Below, piece by piece: positions 51,524 through 59,340 of a stretch of 64,000 bases of DNA. The DNA comes from Geminicoccaceae bacterium (GTDB lineage Bacteria; Pseudomonadota; Alphaproteobacteria; Geminicoccales; Geminicoccaceae). The translations under genes were made by a program, and so were the position numbers. Location: positions 10,070 to 74,069 of the forward strand of contig JACKIN010000018.1 in the NCBI GenBank assembly GCA_020638495.1, read 5' to 3'. The first letter of the stretch is position 1; the number at the start of each line of letters is the position of its first letter. The notes below the pieces were generated by a model, which was not told where the DNA came from, made no database searches, and saw nothing but the letters and a program-made list of their open reading frames with translations.

Positions 51524-52723
51524 ATGCTCGATCTTTTGGACGGCGTGCGCGTCGTCAGCTTCAACCATTTCCTGCTCGGCCCGGTCGGCATGCAGATCCT
51601 GGGTGATCTCGGCGCCGACGTGATCGCCGTGGAGCCCATCGAGGGCGCCTTCCAACGCCGCTTCGCCGGGGCCGGCACCTGGGTCGACGGCCAGTCCTCC
51701 CTCTATCTCACCGGCAACCGCAACAAGCGCAACCTCGCCGTCGACCTCAAGTCCGAGGCGGGCCGCGCCGTGGTCCTGCGCCTCGCCGGGAAAGCCGACG
51801 TGGTCAGCGAGAACTTCCGCCCGGGGGTCATGGAGAAGCTCGGCCTCGGCTACGAGGCGCTGAAGGAGCAGAACCCGTCCCTCGTCTACGCCGCCGCTTC
51901 CGGCTTCGGCGCCAACGGGCCTTATGCCAAGCGGCCGGGCCAGGACATGCTGATCCAGGCCATGTCCGGGCTCGCGAAGATCACCGGCGAGGCCTCGACC
52001 GGGCCCCGGACGGTCGGCGTCTCGGCCGCCGACCACCATGGCGCTGCCCTCCTCGCCCTCGGCGTCGTCGCCGCCCTCTTCCGGCGCGGCCGCACCGGCA
52101 AGGGCTGCCGGGTCGACGTCAACCTCCTCTCGGCCGCCATCGACCTGCAGATGGAATCCTTCGTCTGCTACCTGAACGCCACGAGGAAGCACGACGTCAC
52201 GGCACCGCACCGGGTCGGCGGCTGGTACTACACGGCCCCCTACGGCATCTATCCGGTCAAGGGCGACCACGTCGCCATCTCGCTCACCACCATGCAGGCG
52301 CTCGGAGCCGCCCTCGATTCGCCCGAGCTCGCCGCCATCCCCGAGGAGGAGGCGGCCGCGCGCGGCGACGAGATCGTGGCCGCCCTGAACCGCATCCTGC
52401 CGACGCGGACCTTCGCCGAGTGGCAGCCCCGTCTCGAGGAGCACGACATCTGGCACGCCAAGGTCAACGACTACGACGAGGTCCAGGAGGACCCGCAGGT
52501 CCGCCACAACGAGAGCTTCCTCACCGTCGAGGGTGCCACCGGTGCCCCCATCAAGGTGGTCAACCACGCCATTCGCTACGACGGTGCCGCCGCCTCGGTG
52601 ACCCTGCCGCCGCAGCCCTTGGGCGCCCAGACCCGCGATATCCTGGCCGAGATTGGCTACGGTGCTACGGAGATCGAGGGGCTGATCGCGAGCGGCGCGG
52701 TCCGGGCTGCCGAGCGTCGTTGA
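51524..52723 (+). CDS. Type III CoA-transferase (CaiB/BaiF family), second copy
   Basis: The 399-residue protein follows the 42052-43242 copy along its length (SFNHFLLGPVGMQILGDLGADVIAVEPIEGAFQRRFAGAG; KRPGQDMLIQAMSG with the catalytic Asp; TAPYGIYPVKGDHVAISL). Similarity is strongest in the first 240 residues. It may serve another substrate or direction of transfer. The start ATG lies shortly after a hairpin. The downstream hydrolase start overlaps its stop (TTGA). Confidence 0.88.
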   Translation: MLDLLDGVRVVSFNHFLLGPVGMQILGDLGADVIAVEPIEGAFQRRFAGAGTWVDGQSSLYLTGNRNKRNLAVDLKSEAGRAVVLRLAGKADVVSENFRPGVMEKLGLGYEALKEQNPSLVYAAASGFGANGPYAKRPGQDMLIQAMSGLAKITGEASTGPRTVGVSAADHHGAALLALGVVAALFRRGRTGKGCRVDVNLLSAAIDLQMESFVCYLNATRKHDVTAPHRVGGWYYTAPYGIYPVKGDHVAISLTTMQALGAALDSPELAAIPEEEAAARGDEIVAALNRILPTRTFAEWQPRLEEHDIWHAKVNDYDEVQEDPQVRHNESFLTVEGATGAPIKVVNHAIRYDGAAASVTLPPQPLGAQTRDILAEIGYGATEIEGLIASGAVRAAERR

Positions 52724-53514
52724 TCGCCGACCTCGACATCGATCTGGACGGCCGGCGCCTCGCCGCGCGCCGCATCGGCGACTGGGGCCGGGACGAGCCC
52801 GTGCTGGTCTTCCTCCACGAGGGCCTCGGCAGCATCTCGATGTGGCGCGACTTCCCCGAAGCGCTCGCCGCCCGGACCGGCCTGCCCGCCCTGATCTACG
52901 ACCGCTTCGGCTACGGCCGGTCCAGCCCGGCCCCGACCCCCTGGCCACCGGATTTCCTCCGGAACGAGGCCACGGAGGTGCTGCCGGCACTCCTCGCCGA
53001 GACGGGCATCGGCCGCCCCCTGGTCGTCGGCCACAGCGACGGCGGCACGATAGCGCTCATGTTCGCCGCCGCCTTCCCGGATCGTCCGCTCGCCTGCATC
53101 ACCCTTGCGGCCCACGTCGTCCTCGAGGCGCGGACCAAGGCCGGCTTGGGTGCCCTCGCCGAGCGCTGGCAGGACGATGCCGACTTCCGCCGCCGCCTTT
53201 CCCGCCATCACGACTCGGCCGATGCTCTGGTCCGGGCCTGGCTCGAGGTCTGGAACGGCCACCTGCCGACCGGCTGGAACATGCTGGACGACCTCGCCCG
53301 CATCACCTGCCCGGTCCTCGCCATCCAGGGCGAGCTCGACGAGCACGGCACGCTGGCCCAGGTCGACGAGATCACCAGCCGCGTCGCCGGCCCGGCCGAA
53401 GCCGCCATCCTGGCCGGATGCGGCCACGTCCCGCATCTGGAGCAGCTGGAAGAAGTGCTCGCCCACATCGCCGATTTTATCGCCGCTTTCGCGACAAGAA
53501 GGTCGAACGGGTAG
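52720..53514 (+). CDS. Alpha/beta hydrolase
   Basis: A 264-residue hydrolase. The oxyanion segment is LVFLHEGLGSISMWRDFPEAL (about residues 27-47), the nucleophile elbow GHSDGG (about residues 107-112), the acid QGELDEHGT and the His AGCGHVPHLEQ. I infer a TTG start at 52720, overlapping the stop of the CoA-transferase gene as TTGA. No nearer ATG or GTG begins the fold. The product probably hydrolyses an ester, lactone or C-C bond in the pathway. Confidence 0.78.
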   Translation: MIADLDIDLDGRRLAARRIGDWGRDEPVLVFLHEGLGSISMWRDFPEALAARTGLPALIYDRFGYGRSSPAPTPWPPDFLRNEATEVLPALLAETGIGRPLVVGHSDGGTIALMFAAAFPDRPLACITLAAHVVLEARTKAGLGALAERWQDDADFRRRLSRHHDSADALVRAWLEVWNGHLPTGWNMLDDLARITCPVLAIQGELDEHGTLAQVDEITSRVAGPAEAAILAGCGHVPHLEQLEEVLAHIADFIAAFATRRSNG

Positions 53515-53554
53515 GCAGTCGTTCGTATGACGTGGCAACAAGAGGAAGCTTGTC

Positions 53555-53567
53555 AGGCACCTTGCCT
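53555..53567. promoter_or_regulatory. Short inverted repeat before the HicBA-like pair
   Basis: AGGCA-CCT-TGCCT in the 95-base gap before the antitoxin start at 53610. HicB-type antitoxins repress their own operon from short inverted repeats, so this is a fair operator candidate. The repeat is only five bases per arm. Confidence 0.3.
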
Positions 53568-53609
53568 CGATTGATATGTATCCGATCGAAAGGGGAACGT
53601 GAGAAGCAC

Positions 53610-53852
53610 ATGCCGGAAACCAGCCGCGTTCTGAGCGTTCGAGCGAAATGGGACCCCGAAGCCGGGGTCTGGGTGGCGCTGAGCGACGATGTCCCGGGTC
53701 TTGTCGCCGAGGCCGCAAGCCTCGACGAACTCTTCAGCGAGCTTCAGGAACTGATCCCGTCACTTCTGGAGCTGAACGGGGTCAAGGACGGCAAGTCGGC
53801 GCCCTTCCAGCTTGTCGCAGCCAGCAGCCGAGCGGGAATGGCAGCCGCATAG
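53610..53852 (+). CDS. DUF1902/HicB-like antitoxin, 80 aa
   Basis: The small protein shows the partial RNase-H-like fold of HicB-type antitoxins: SVRAKWDPEAGVWVALSDDVPGLVAEAASLDELFSELQELI. It lacks a long C-terminal DNA-binding domain. Its stop overlaps the toxin start by one base (TAGTG), so the two are coupled. It should bind and block the toxin. The pair lies inside a catabolic gene run, which is unusual. Confidence 0.8.
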   Translation: MPETSRVLSVRAKWDPEAGVWVALSDDVPGLVAEAASLDELFSELQELIPSLLELNGVKDGKSAPFQLVAASSRAGMAAA

Positions 53853-54046
53853 TGGCCCACTACGGCAGTGAGGTCCGCGAGATCCTGAAGAAGAATGGTT
53901 GTTACCTGCACAGGCAGGGCAAGGGCTCGCATGAAATCTGGTGCAATCCTGCATCGAGCAAGTATTTCGCGGTGCCCACCAAAATCCTGTCGCGGCACAC
54001 GGCCAACGAGATTTTGAAGCAGGCCGGCTTGCAGAAGGCATTTTAG
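53852..54046 (+). CDS. hicA: HicA-like mRNA interferase toxin, 64 aa
   Basis: The protein has the double-stranded-RNA-binding-like HicA fold: EVREILKKNGCYLHRQGKGSHEIWCNP, with the catalytic His in GSHEIW (about residue 26), then FAVPTKILSRHTANEILKQAG. Length is normal for HicA (about 60). The GTG start at 53852 overlaps the antitoxin stop. It should cleave mRNA when free of the antitoxin. Confidence 0.83.
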   Translation: MAHYGSEVREILKKNGCYLHRQGKGSHEIWCNPASSKYFAVPTKILSRHTANEILKQAGLQKAF

Positions 54047-54086
54047 CTTGCCCGCCACCGTTGCGGGCAGCCAGGGAACGTCAGGA

Positions 54087-54836
54087 ATGAACAACAGAAA
54101 AATCCTCGTCACCGGCTCGGGCAGCGGTATCGGGGCGGCCATCGCCCGCCGGCTGGCCGGCGAGGGCGCCCGCATCATGCTCCATGCGCGGGAGAACCGG
54201 GCGGGCTGCGAGGCCGTCGCCAGGGAGCTGCGCGAGCGGGGGGCGGAGGTCGCGATCCAGCTCGGCGACCTGCAGGACCCGGCGACCCCGGAAGCGCTCG
54301 TCGACGCCACGGTGGAGCGCTTCGGCGGGCTCGACGTGCTCGTGGCCAATGCGGGGTTTCCGGTGCTCGAGCAGCTCGGCGAGCTGACCCGGGCCGATCT
54401 CGACCGCTGCTATGCCGTCATCCAGGCGGGCCTCTTCCAGATGGCGACCCGCGCCATGCCAGAGCTGCAGCGCTCGGCCGCCGGGCGGATCGTCGCGATC
54501 TCCACCGGCAACGCCCACGTCTTTCGCCCCAACTACCCGATCTATCCGGCCTCCGCCGCGGCCAAGGCGGCGGCCGAGGTGCTGGTCCGCTGCCTCGCCG
54601 TCCAGCTCGCACCCTTCGGCGTCACCGCCAACGGCGTCGTCCCGGGGCTGATCGGCAAGGATGATGGCGTGCTCGGCCACCATGCAGCGGAGGAGGTGCC
54701 GGCTTTCCTCGAGCACATCCCGATGGGCCGCATCGGCCGGCCCGACGAGGTGGCTGCCATGGTGGGCTTCCTCTGCTCGCCGGATGCCGGCTACGTCACC
54801 GGCCAGATCATCCACGTCAATGGCGGTCTGATCTGA
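54087..54836 (+). CDS. SDR family oxidoreductase with shifted active-site Tyr
   Basis: A 249-residue SDR with TGSGSGIG (about residues 8-15) and VANAG for the usual NNAG. The active site reads YPASAAAK: the Tyr lies seven residues before the Lys rather than four, and Ser takes the usual Tyr place. The Ser motif is IVAISTGNAHVF. It may have changed activity or use an alternative Tyr. CAGGAA precedes the ATG. It is downstream of the toxin pair and 107 bases before the TRAP operon. Confidence 0.78.
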   Translation: MNNRKILVTGSGSGIGAAIARRLAGEGARIMLHARENRAGCEAVARELRERGAEVAIQLGDLQDPATPEALVDATVERFGGLDVLVANAGFPVLEQLGELTRADLDRCYAVIQAGLFQMATRAMPELQRSAAGRIVAISTGNAHVFRPNYPIYPASAAAKAAAEVLVRCLAVQLAPFGVTANGVVPGLIGKDDGVLGHHAAEEVPAFLEHIPMGRIGRPDEVAAMVGFLCSPDAGYVTGQIIHVNGGLI

Positions 54837-54879
54837 GGTCGGACGAAACGACTTTATTTCCGTGCGACCCTGTGGCAAG

Positions 54880-54895
54880 CTGACCTCCAAGTAAG
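54880..54895 (-). promoter_or_regulatory. Probable TetR operator, site D
   Basis: On the plus strand CTGAC-CTCCAA-GTAAG. On the minus strand it reads CTTACTTGGAGGTCAG, fitting CTKACT-N5-GTMAG. It lies 49 bases before the first TRAP binding-protein gene. A direct repeat of GTAA follows at once (GTAAGTAAGT), so the exact centre is open. Confidence 0.5.
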
Positions 54896-54943
54896 TAAGT
54901 GGTTGGCAACACAGGCCAACACCATCCGGGAGGGCAAGCGGCA

Positions 54944-55933
54944 ATGAGCTTTCACACGCGGATCATGGGGGCGGCGCTGGCAGGCGCCACGCTGGCTTTC
55001 GCCACGGCTGCCTCGGCCGAGACCCTGCGGCTCGGGCACGACCAGCCGGAAGCGCACGGCTACCAGGAGGTCGGCGTCTATCTCGACAAGCGCCTCAAGG
55101 AGGAGCTCGGCGACGACTGGGCCGTGACCATCTTTCCTGGCGCCCAGCTCGGCAACGAGATGGCGATGCTCGACAGCGTCATCGCCGGCAATCTCGACAT
55201 GTCGATCGCGGCCTCCGCCAACGCCTCGACCTTCATTCCCGAGCTCGGCCTCTTCAGCGTCAGCTACGTGTTCGACGATGTCGACCACTTCCGCCGGGTG
55301 CTCAACGACGCCGAGTTCAACGCGATGATCGACGAGATCATCGCGTCCAAGGAGCTCGGCATCAAGCGGCTCGGCACCTTCACCGCCGGCGTGCGCAACG
55401 TCTACAACCGCGAGAAGCCGATCACCTCGCTCGACGACCTCGCCAGCATGAAGATGCGGGTCATGGCCTCGCCGGTGGAATCCAAGGTCTGGGGCGAGCT
55501 CGGCACCCTGCCGGTCGCGATCCCCTTCGGCGACGTCTACACCGGCATGCAGACCGGCCTCGTCCAGGCCGCCGAGAACGCGGCTGCGGTCTACGCCTCG
55601 AACAAGCACTACGAGGTCGCACCGTACTATTCGCTGACCGGCCACCAGTGGCTGATGGCCAATCTCTACATCAACCAGGAGATCTTCGACGGCCTTCCGC
55701 CGGAGGCGCAGGCGGCGCTGGTCGAGGTCGGCGCCGAGCTGACCGACCACATCATCGACTACGTGGTCGCGAGCGATGCCGCCTTCGTCGAGAAGATGCA
55801 GGCCGAGTACGGCGTGCAGGTGAACGAGGTGGACACGACCCCCTTCGTCGAGCGCCTCGCCGCCACCCAGGACGCGGTGGCGGCCGAGCTCGGCGTCGAG
55901 AACGTGCTCGACCGCATCCGCGCGCTGAAGTAG
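54944..55933 (+). CDS. dctP: TRAP transporter substrate-binding protein, first copy
   Basis: The 329-residue protein has a signal peptide (to about residue 25, ATAASAETLRLGHDQ) and the DctP fold. The hallmark is MKMRVMASPVESKVWGELGTLPVAIPFGDVYTGMQTGLVQAAEN (about residues 168-211), with the Arg that binds the substrate carboxylate. GGGAGGG precedes the ATG. It catches an organic acid for DctQM. A second, similar gene follows after 53 bases. Confidence 0.9.
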   Translation: MSFHTRIMGAALAGATLAFATAASAETLRLGHDQPEAHGYQEVGVYLDKRLKEELGDDWAVTIFPGAQLGNEMAMLDSVIAGNLDMSIAASANASTFIPELGLFSVSYVFDDVDHFRRVLNDAEFNAMIDEIIASKELGIKRLGTFTAGVRNVYNREKPITSLDDLASMKMRVMASPVESKVWGELGTLPVAIPFGDVYTGMQTGLVQAAENAAAVYASNKHYEVAPYYSLTGHQWLMANLYINQEIFDGLPPEAQAALVEVGAELTDHIIDYVVASDAAFVEKMQAEYGVQVNEVDTTPFVERLAATQDAVAAELGVENVLDRIRALK

Positions 55934-55986
55934 CCCAAATGCTCGGGGCGGCCTCCAGCCCGGAGGTCGCCCCCAAGGAGGACACG

Positions 55987-56997
55987 ATGCAGAATCCGAC
56001 GATGAGGGGCGTGCTCGGGGCCGCGGCCACGGCGACCGCCATGGCGCTGGTCATGGGCTGGTCCTTCGATGCCCAGGCGCAGAAGGTGCTGCGGCTCGGC
56101 CACGATCAGGTCACCGCCCACACCTACCAGCACACCTCGGAGTTCTTCGCCGAGCGGGTGAAGGAGCTCAGCAACGGCGAGCTCGAGGTGCAGATCTTCC
56201 CGGGCGCCACGCTCGGCACCGAGACGTCGATGCTGCAGGAGGTCATCTCCGGCAATCTCGACATGTCGCTCTCGACCACGGCCAACGCCTCGAGCTTCGT
56301 GCCGGCCTTCGGCATGCTCAGCGTCAGCTACCTCTTCAGCGACGGCGAGCATTTCAAGCGCGCGCTCCTCGATCCCGAGTTCAACGCCGCCCTGGACGCG
56401 CTGATCGAGGCCCAGGACCCCGGCTTCATCCGGGTCGCCAGCATCACGCCGGGCGCGCGCAGCGTCTACAACATCTTCGGCCCGGTCGAGGCGCTCGACG
56501 ACATCGAGGGCAAGAAGATGCGGGTCATGGCCTCGCCGGTCGAATCCAAGGTCTGGGGCCAGCTGGGCACCCTGCCGGTCGCCATTCCCTTCGGCGATGT
56601 CTACACCGGCATGCAGACGGGCCTCGTCGAGGCGGCGGAGAACTCGCCCGGCTCCTACGTGCTGAACAAGCACTACGAGGTCGCCCCCTACTTCTCGCTG
56701 ACCGAGCACCAGTGGCCCGTCTCCCTGATCTTCATGGGCGAGACGACCTGGGAGGGGCTGAGCGAGGCCGAGCGCGAGGTCATCCTCGAGGCCGGCCGCG
56801 ACACGGCGGCGTTCGGCGTCGACAACGCCACCTCGGGCGACAACGCGCTGCTCGACGAGATGGCGAGCAAGTACGGCGTCAAGGTCAACCGCCTGGACAC
56901 GGCACCCTTCGTCGAGCAGCTCGCCGCCCTGCAGGACGAGACGGCTGCCGAGCTCGGCACCGAGGAGCTCCTGGCACGCATCCGCGAGCTGCGCTGA
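55987..56997 (+). CDS. dctP: TRAP transporter substrate-binding protein, second copy
   Basis: A 336-residue DctP protein that follows the first copy closely (same KKMRVMASPVESKVWGQLGTLPVAIPFGDVYTGMQTGLVEAAEN, same C-terminal VNRLDTAPFVEQLAALQDETAAELG). The ligand-lid residues differ more. AAGGAGG precedes the ATG. With one DctQM pair downstream, both binding proteins probably feed the same permease and broaden its range. Confidence 0.9.
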   Translation: MQNPTMRGVLGAAATATAMALVMGWSFDAQAQKVLRLGHDQVTAHTYQHTSEFFAERVKELSNGELEVQIFPGATLGTETSMLQEVISGNLDMSLSTTANASSFVPAFGMLSVSYLFSDGEHFKRALLDPEFNAALDALIEAQDPGFIRVASITPGARSVYNIFGPVEALDDIEGKKMRVMASPVESKVWGQLGTLPVAIPFGDVYTGMQTGLVEAAENSPGSYVLNKHYEVAPYFSLTEHQWPVSLIFMGETTWEGLSEAEREVILEAGRDTAAFGVDNATSGDNALLDEMASKYGVKVNRLDTAPFVEQLAALQDETAAELGTEELLARIRELR

Positions 56998-57050
56998 ATG
57001 ACCGATAGCGACCGCCGGCCGGGGCGCCGATCCGTGTCCCGGCCGGCCGC

Positions 57051-57596
57051 ATGAGCGGCCCACCCGAGCCGACGACCTGGCCCGTCTACGCGCGGCTCTG
57101 CCGGCTGAACGCGCAGCTCGAGCAGGTGCTGTCGCTCGCCGCCGGCGCTTGCCTCGCCCTCTTCACCGTGGTCGTCGCGATCGACGTGATCTACCGCCAG
57201 GTGCTGGCCCAGCCGATGATGTGGCCGTCGGAATGGTCGGTCATGGCCTTCGTCTGGTCGGTGATGCTGGGGGCCGCCGTCTCCGCCAGCCGGCAGTCGC
57301 ACTTCGTCGTCGTGCTGGTCGCCGACCGGGGACGGGCCGGCGACCATGTGCTGCGCACCTTCGTGGCGCTCGCCGCCGTGCTCTTCTCGCTCGTGCTCGT
57401 CTATTTCGGCTGGCGCATGATGATGACCGGGACGCGCCGCTTCACCCCGATGATGGGGTATCCCATGACCTACGTGTTCGCCGCCTTCCCGGTGGCCGGC
57501 ATCGCCTTCCTGCTCTTCTCCGTCGAGCAGCTCATCGCCGCCGTGCGCCGCTACCCCCCCCGCCACGCGCCGCACACCGAGATCGGCAGCGAATGA
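57051..57596 (+). CDS. dctQ: TRAP transporter small permease DctQ
   Basis: The 181-residue protein has four membrane helices (about residues 25-50, 60-85, 95-120 and 135-160). The helix-2 motif PMMWPSEWSVMAFVWSVMLGAAVSASRQSHF is typical of DctQ. Its stop overlaps dctM (ATGA). It links the large permease to the binding proteins. Confidence 0.87.
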   Translation: MSGPPEPTTWPVYARLCRLNAQLEQVLSLAAGACLALFTVVVAIDVIYRQVLAQPMMWPSEWSVMAFVWSVMLGAAVSASRQSHFVVVLVADRGRAGDHVLRTFVALAAVLFSLVLVYFGWRMMMTGTRRFTPMMGYPMTYVFAAFPVAGIAFLLFSVEQLIAAVRRYPPRHAPHTEIGSE

Positions 57597-58888
57597 ACCC
57601 GATCACCCTCCTCTTCGTCAGCTTCTTCGTGATGATCGCGCTGCGCGTGCCCGTCGCCTACGCGCTCGCCCTGGCGTCGCTGCTGATCATCGTCCAGGAG
57701 GGGCTGCGCGCCGACCTCGTCGTGCAGCAGATGTTCCAGGGCCTGAATTCGTTCACGCTCCTCGCCGTGCCCTTCTTCCTGCTCGCCGGCCAGCTCCTCA
57801 ACAGCGGCCTCATCACCGACCGGCTGATGCGTCTCGCCGAGGTGATGGTGGGCTGGATCAGGGGCGGCCTCGCGCACATCAACGTCGTGGTCTCGATGAT
57901 CTTCGCCGGCATGTCGGGCTCGTCCACCGCCGACACCGCCGGCGTCGGGTCGGTCATCATCCCGGCCATGTACAAGCGCGGCTACGATCGCCGCTTCACC
58001 GTGGCCATCACCGCCGCGTCGTCGACCATGGGCTCGATCATCCCGCCCAGCATCATGATGGTGGTCTATGGCGCGCAGGGCGGCGTCTCGATCGGCGGGC
58101 TCTTCCTCGCCGGCGCCATCCCGGGCATGCTGATCGGCCTCGGCATGATGATCTACAGCTACGTCTACGCCATCCGCCGTGGCCTGCCGGCCGAGGCCAG
58201 GCCGACGGTCCGCGAGTTCGCCATCGCCTGGAAGGAGGGCCTGCTGCCGCTCCTAGTCCCGGTGATCATTATCGGCGGCGTCCTCACCGGCAAGTTCACG
58301 GCGACCGAATCCGGCATGGTCGCCACCGTCTACGTGCTCTTCTTGATGTTCGTCTTCTATCGCTCGGCCCGGATGCGGGAGCTGCCGAAGATCCTCGCCG
58401 AGGCCGCCGTGCTCTACTCGCAGCCGCTCCTCGCCGTCGCCGCCGCCAGCGTCTTCGGCTGGCTGCTCGCCTACTTCCAGGCGCCGCAGATGATCATCGG
58501 CCTCGCCGGCGACATGACCGGCAGCATCCCCCTGACGCTCCTCTCGATCATGGTGGTTTTCATCATCGTCGGCACCTTCATGGACGCGATTCCCGCGATC
58601 ATCATCTTCATGCCGATCGTCACCAAGCTGCTCGAGACCAGCGGCGCCAACGCGATCCATGGCGGCATCATCGTCGTCATGACCCTGGCCTTGGGCCTGA
58701 TCACCCCGCCCTACGGCCTCTGCCTGCTCCTGGCATCCGCCATCGGCCGGGTGCCGGTGGTCAAGGTGCTGCCGCACATCATGGCCTTCTACGCCATCAT
58801 CATCGGCATCATCATCACCATCATCTTTGTTCCGGAGATCGCCCTCTTCCTGCCGCGCCTGGTCATGCCGCAATTCGTTGGCAGCTGA
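57593..58888 (+). CDS. dctM: TRAP transporter large permease DctM
   Basis: A 431-residue permease with about twelve helices. Family marks include PVAYALALASLLIIV, FAGMSGSSTADTAGVGSVIIPAM (about residues 102-124), AASSTMGSIIPPSIMMVVYG and ALGLITPPYGLCLLL. It drives sodium-linked uptake with DctQ and DctP. Translation is coupled to dctQ. It ends 8 bases before the convergent MaoC gene. Confidence 0.94.
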   Translation: MNPITLLFVSFFVMIALRVPVAYALALASLLIIVQEGLRADLVVQQMFQGLNSFTLLAVPFFLLAGQLLNSGLITDRLMRLAEVMVGWIRGGLAHINVVVSMIFAGMSGSSTADTAGVGSVIIPAMYKRGYDRRFTVAITAASSTMGSIIPPSIMMVVYGAQGGVSIGGLFLAGAIPGMLIGLGMMIYSYVYAIRRGLPAEARPTVREFAIAWKEGLLPLLVPVIIIGGVLTGKFTATESGMVATVYVLFLMFVFYRSARMRELPKILAEAAVLYSQPLLAVAAASVFGWLLAYFQAPQMIIGLAGDMTGSIPLTLLSIMVVFIIVGTFMDAIPAIIIFMPIVTKLLETSGANAIHGGIIVVMTLALGLITPPYGLCLLLASAIGRVPVVKVLPHIMAFYAIIIGIIITIIFVPEIALFLPRLVMPQFVGS

Positions 58889-58896
58889 GCGGCGCC

Positions 58897-59340
58897 TCAG
58901 CCGGTTTCGCGCGGCACCCAGGCGAGGATGTGCTCGGCCACCAGCACGGTCTCGCCTTTCTGGTTGGTCATCTCGACCCGACTCCTGGAGCGCAGGCGCT
59001 CCTGCTCGACCGCGGCCACCCGATAGGAAACGGTGATCGTGTCGCCGATGAAAACGGGCTTGAGGAAGCGCACCTTGTCGTAGCCCGCCGAGACCGGCGT
59101 GAAGGGCGAATTCGCCGTCGTGTAGCGCGAGCTCATCATCGACGCCGTGTTCGAGGAGAGTGCCAGCACGAGGATGCCGTGCGCGATCCTCCGGCCGAAG
59201 ACCGTCGTCTTCATGTACTCCTCGTTGACATGCACCTTGTCGAAATCCCCGCTGATGCCTGAGAACAGATAGAAATCGGTCTCGCCCAGGGTCTTCGAAA
59301 AACGCACCTCGGCGCCGATCTCGGCCGGAATGACGGTCAT
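58897..59340 (-). CDS. MaoC-like (R)-hydratase domain protein, second copy
   Basis: A 147-residue hot-dog protein with YLFSGISGDFDKVHVNEEYM (Asp and His of the hydratase dyad at about 32 and 37) and VFGRRIAHGILVLALSS. It is close to the 43266-43709 protein in length and motif. The ATG overlaps the stop of the preceding flavoenzyme gene (ATGA), so it is the last gene of the leftward ABC operon. It would hydrate the enoyl-CoA made or used by that enzyme. Confidence 0.85.
   Translation of the reverse strand: MTVIPAEIGAEVRFSKTLGETDFYLFSGISGDFDKVHVNEEYMKTTVFGRRIAHGILVLALSSNTASMMSSRYTTANSPFTPVSAGYDKVRFLKPVFIGDTITVSYRVAAVEQERLRSRSRVEMTNQKGETVLVAEHILAWVPRETG

Noticed and set aside
49556..52990. Open frame of 1144 codons on the minus strand
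   Set aside because: It lies opposite two SDR genes, a DapA-family gene and a CoA-transferase, all with clear family motifs. It has low-complexity Arg/Gly/Asp-rich sequence typical of mirror frames in high-G+C DNA.
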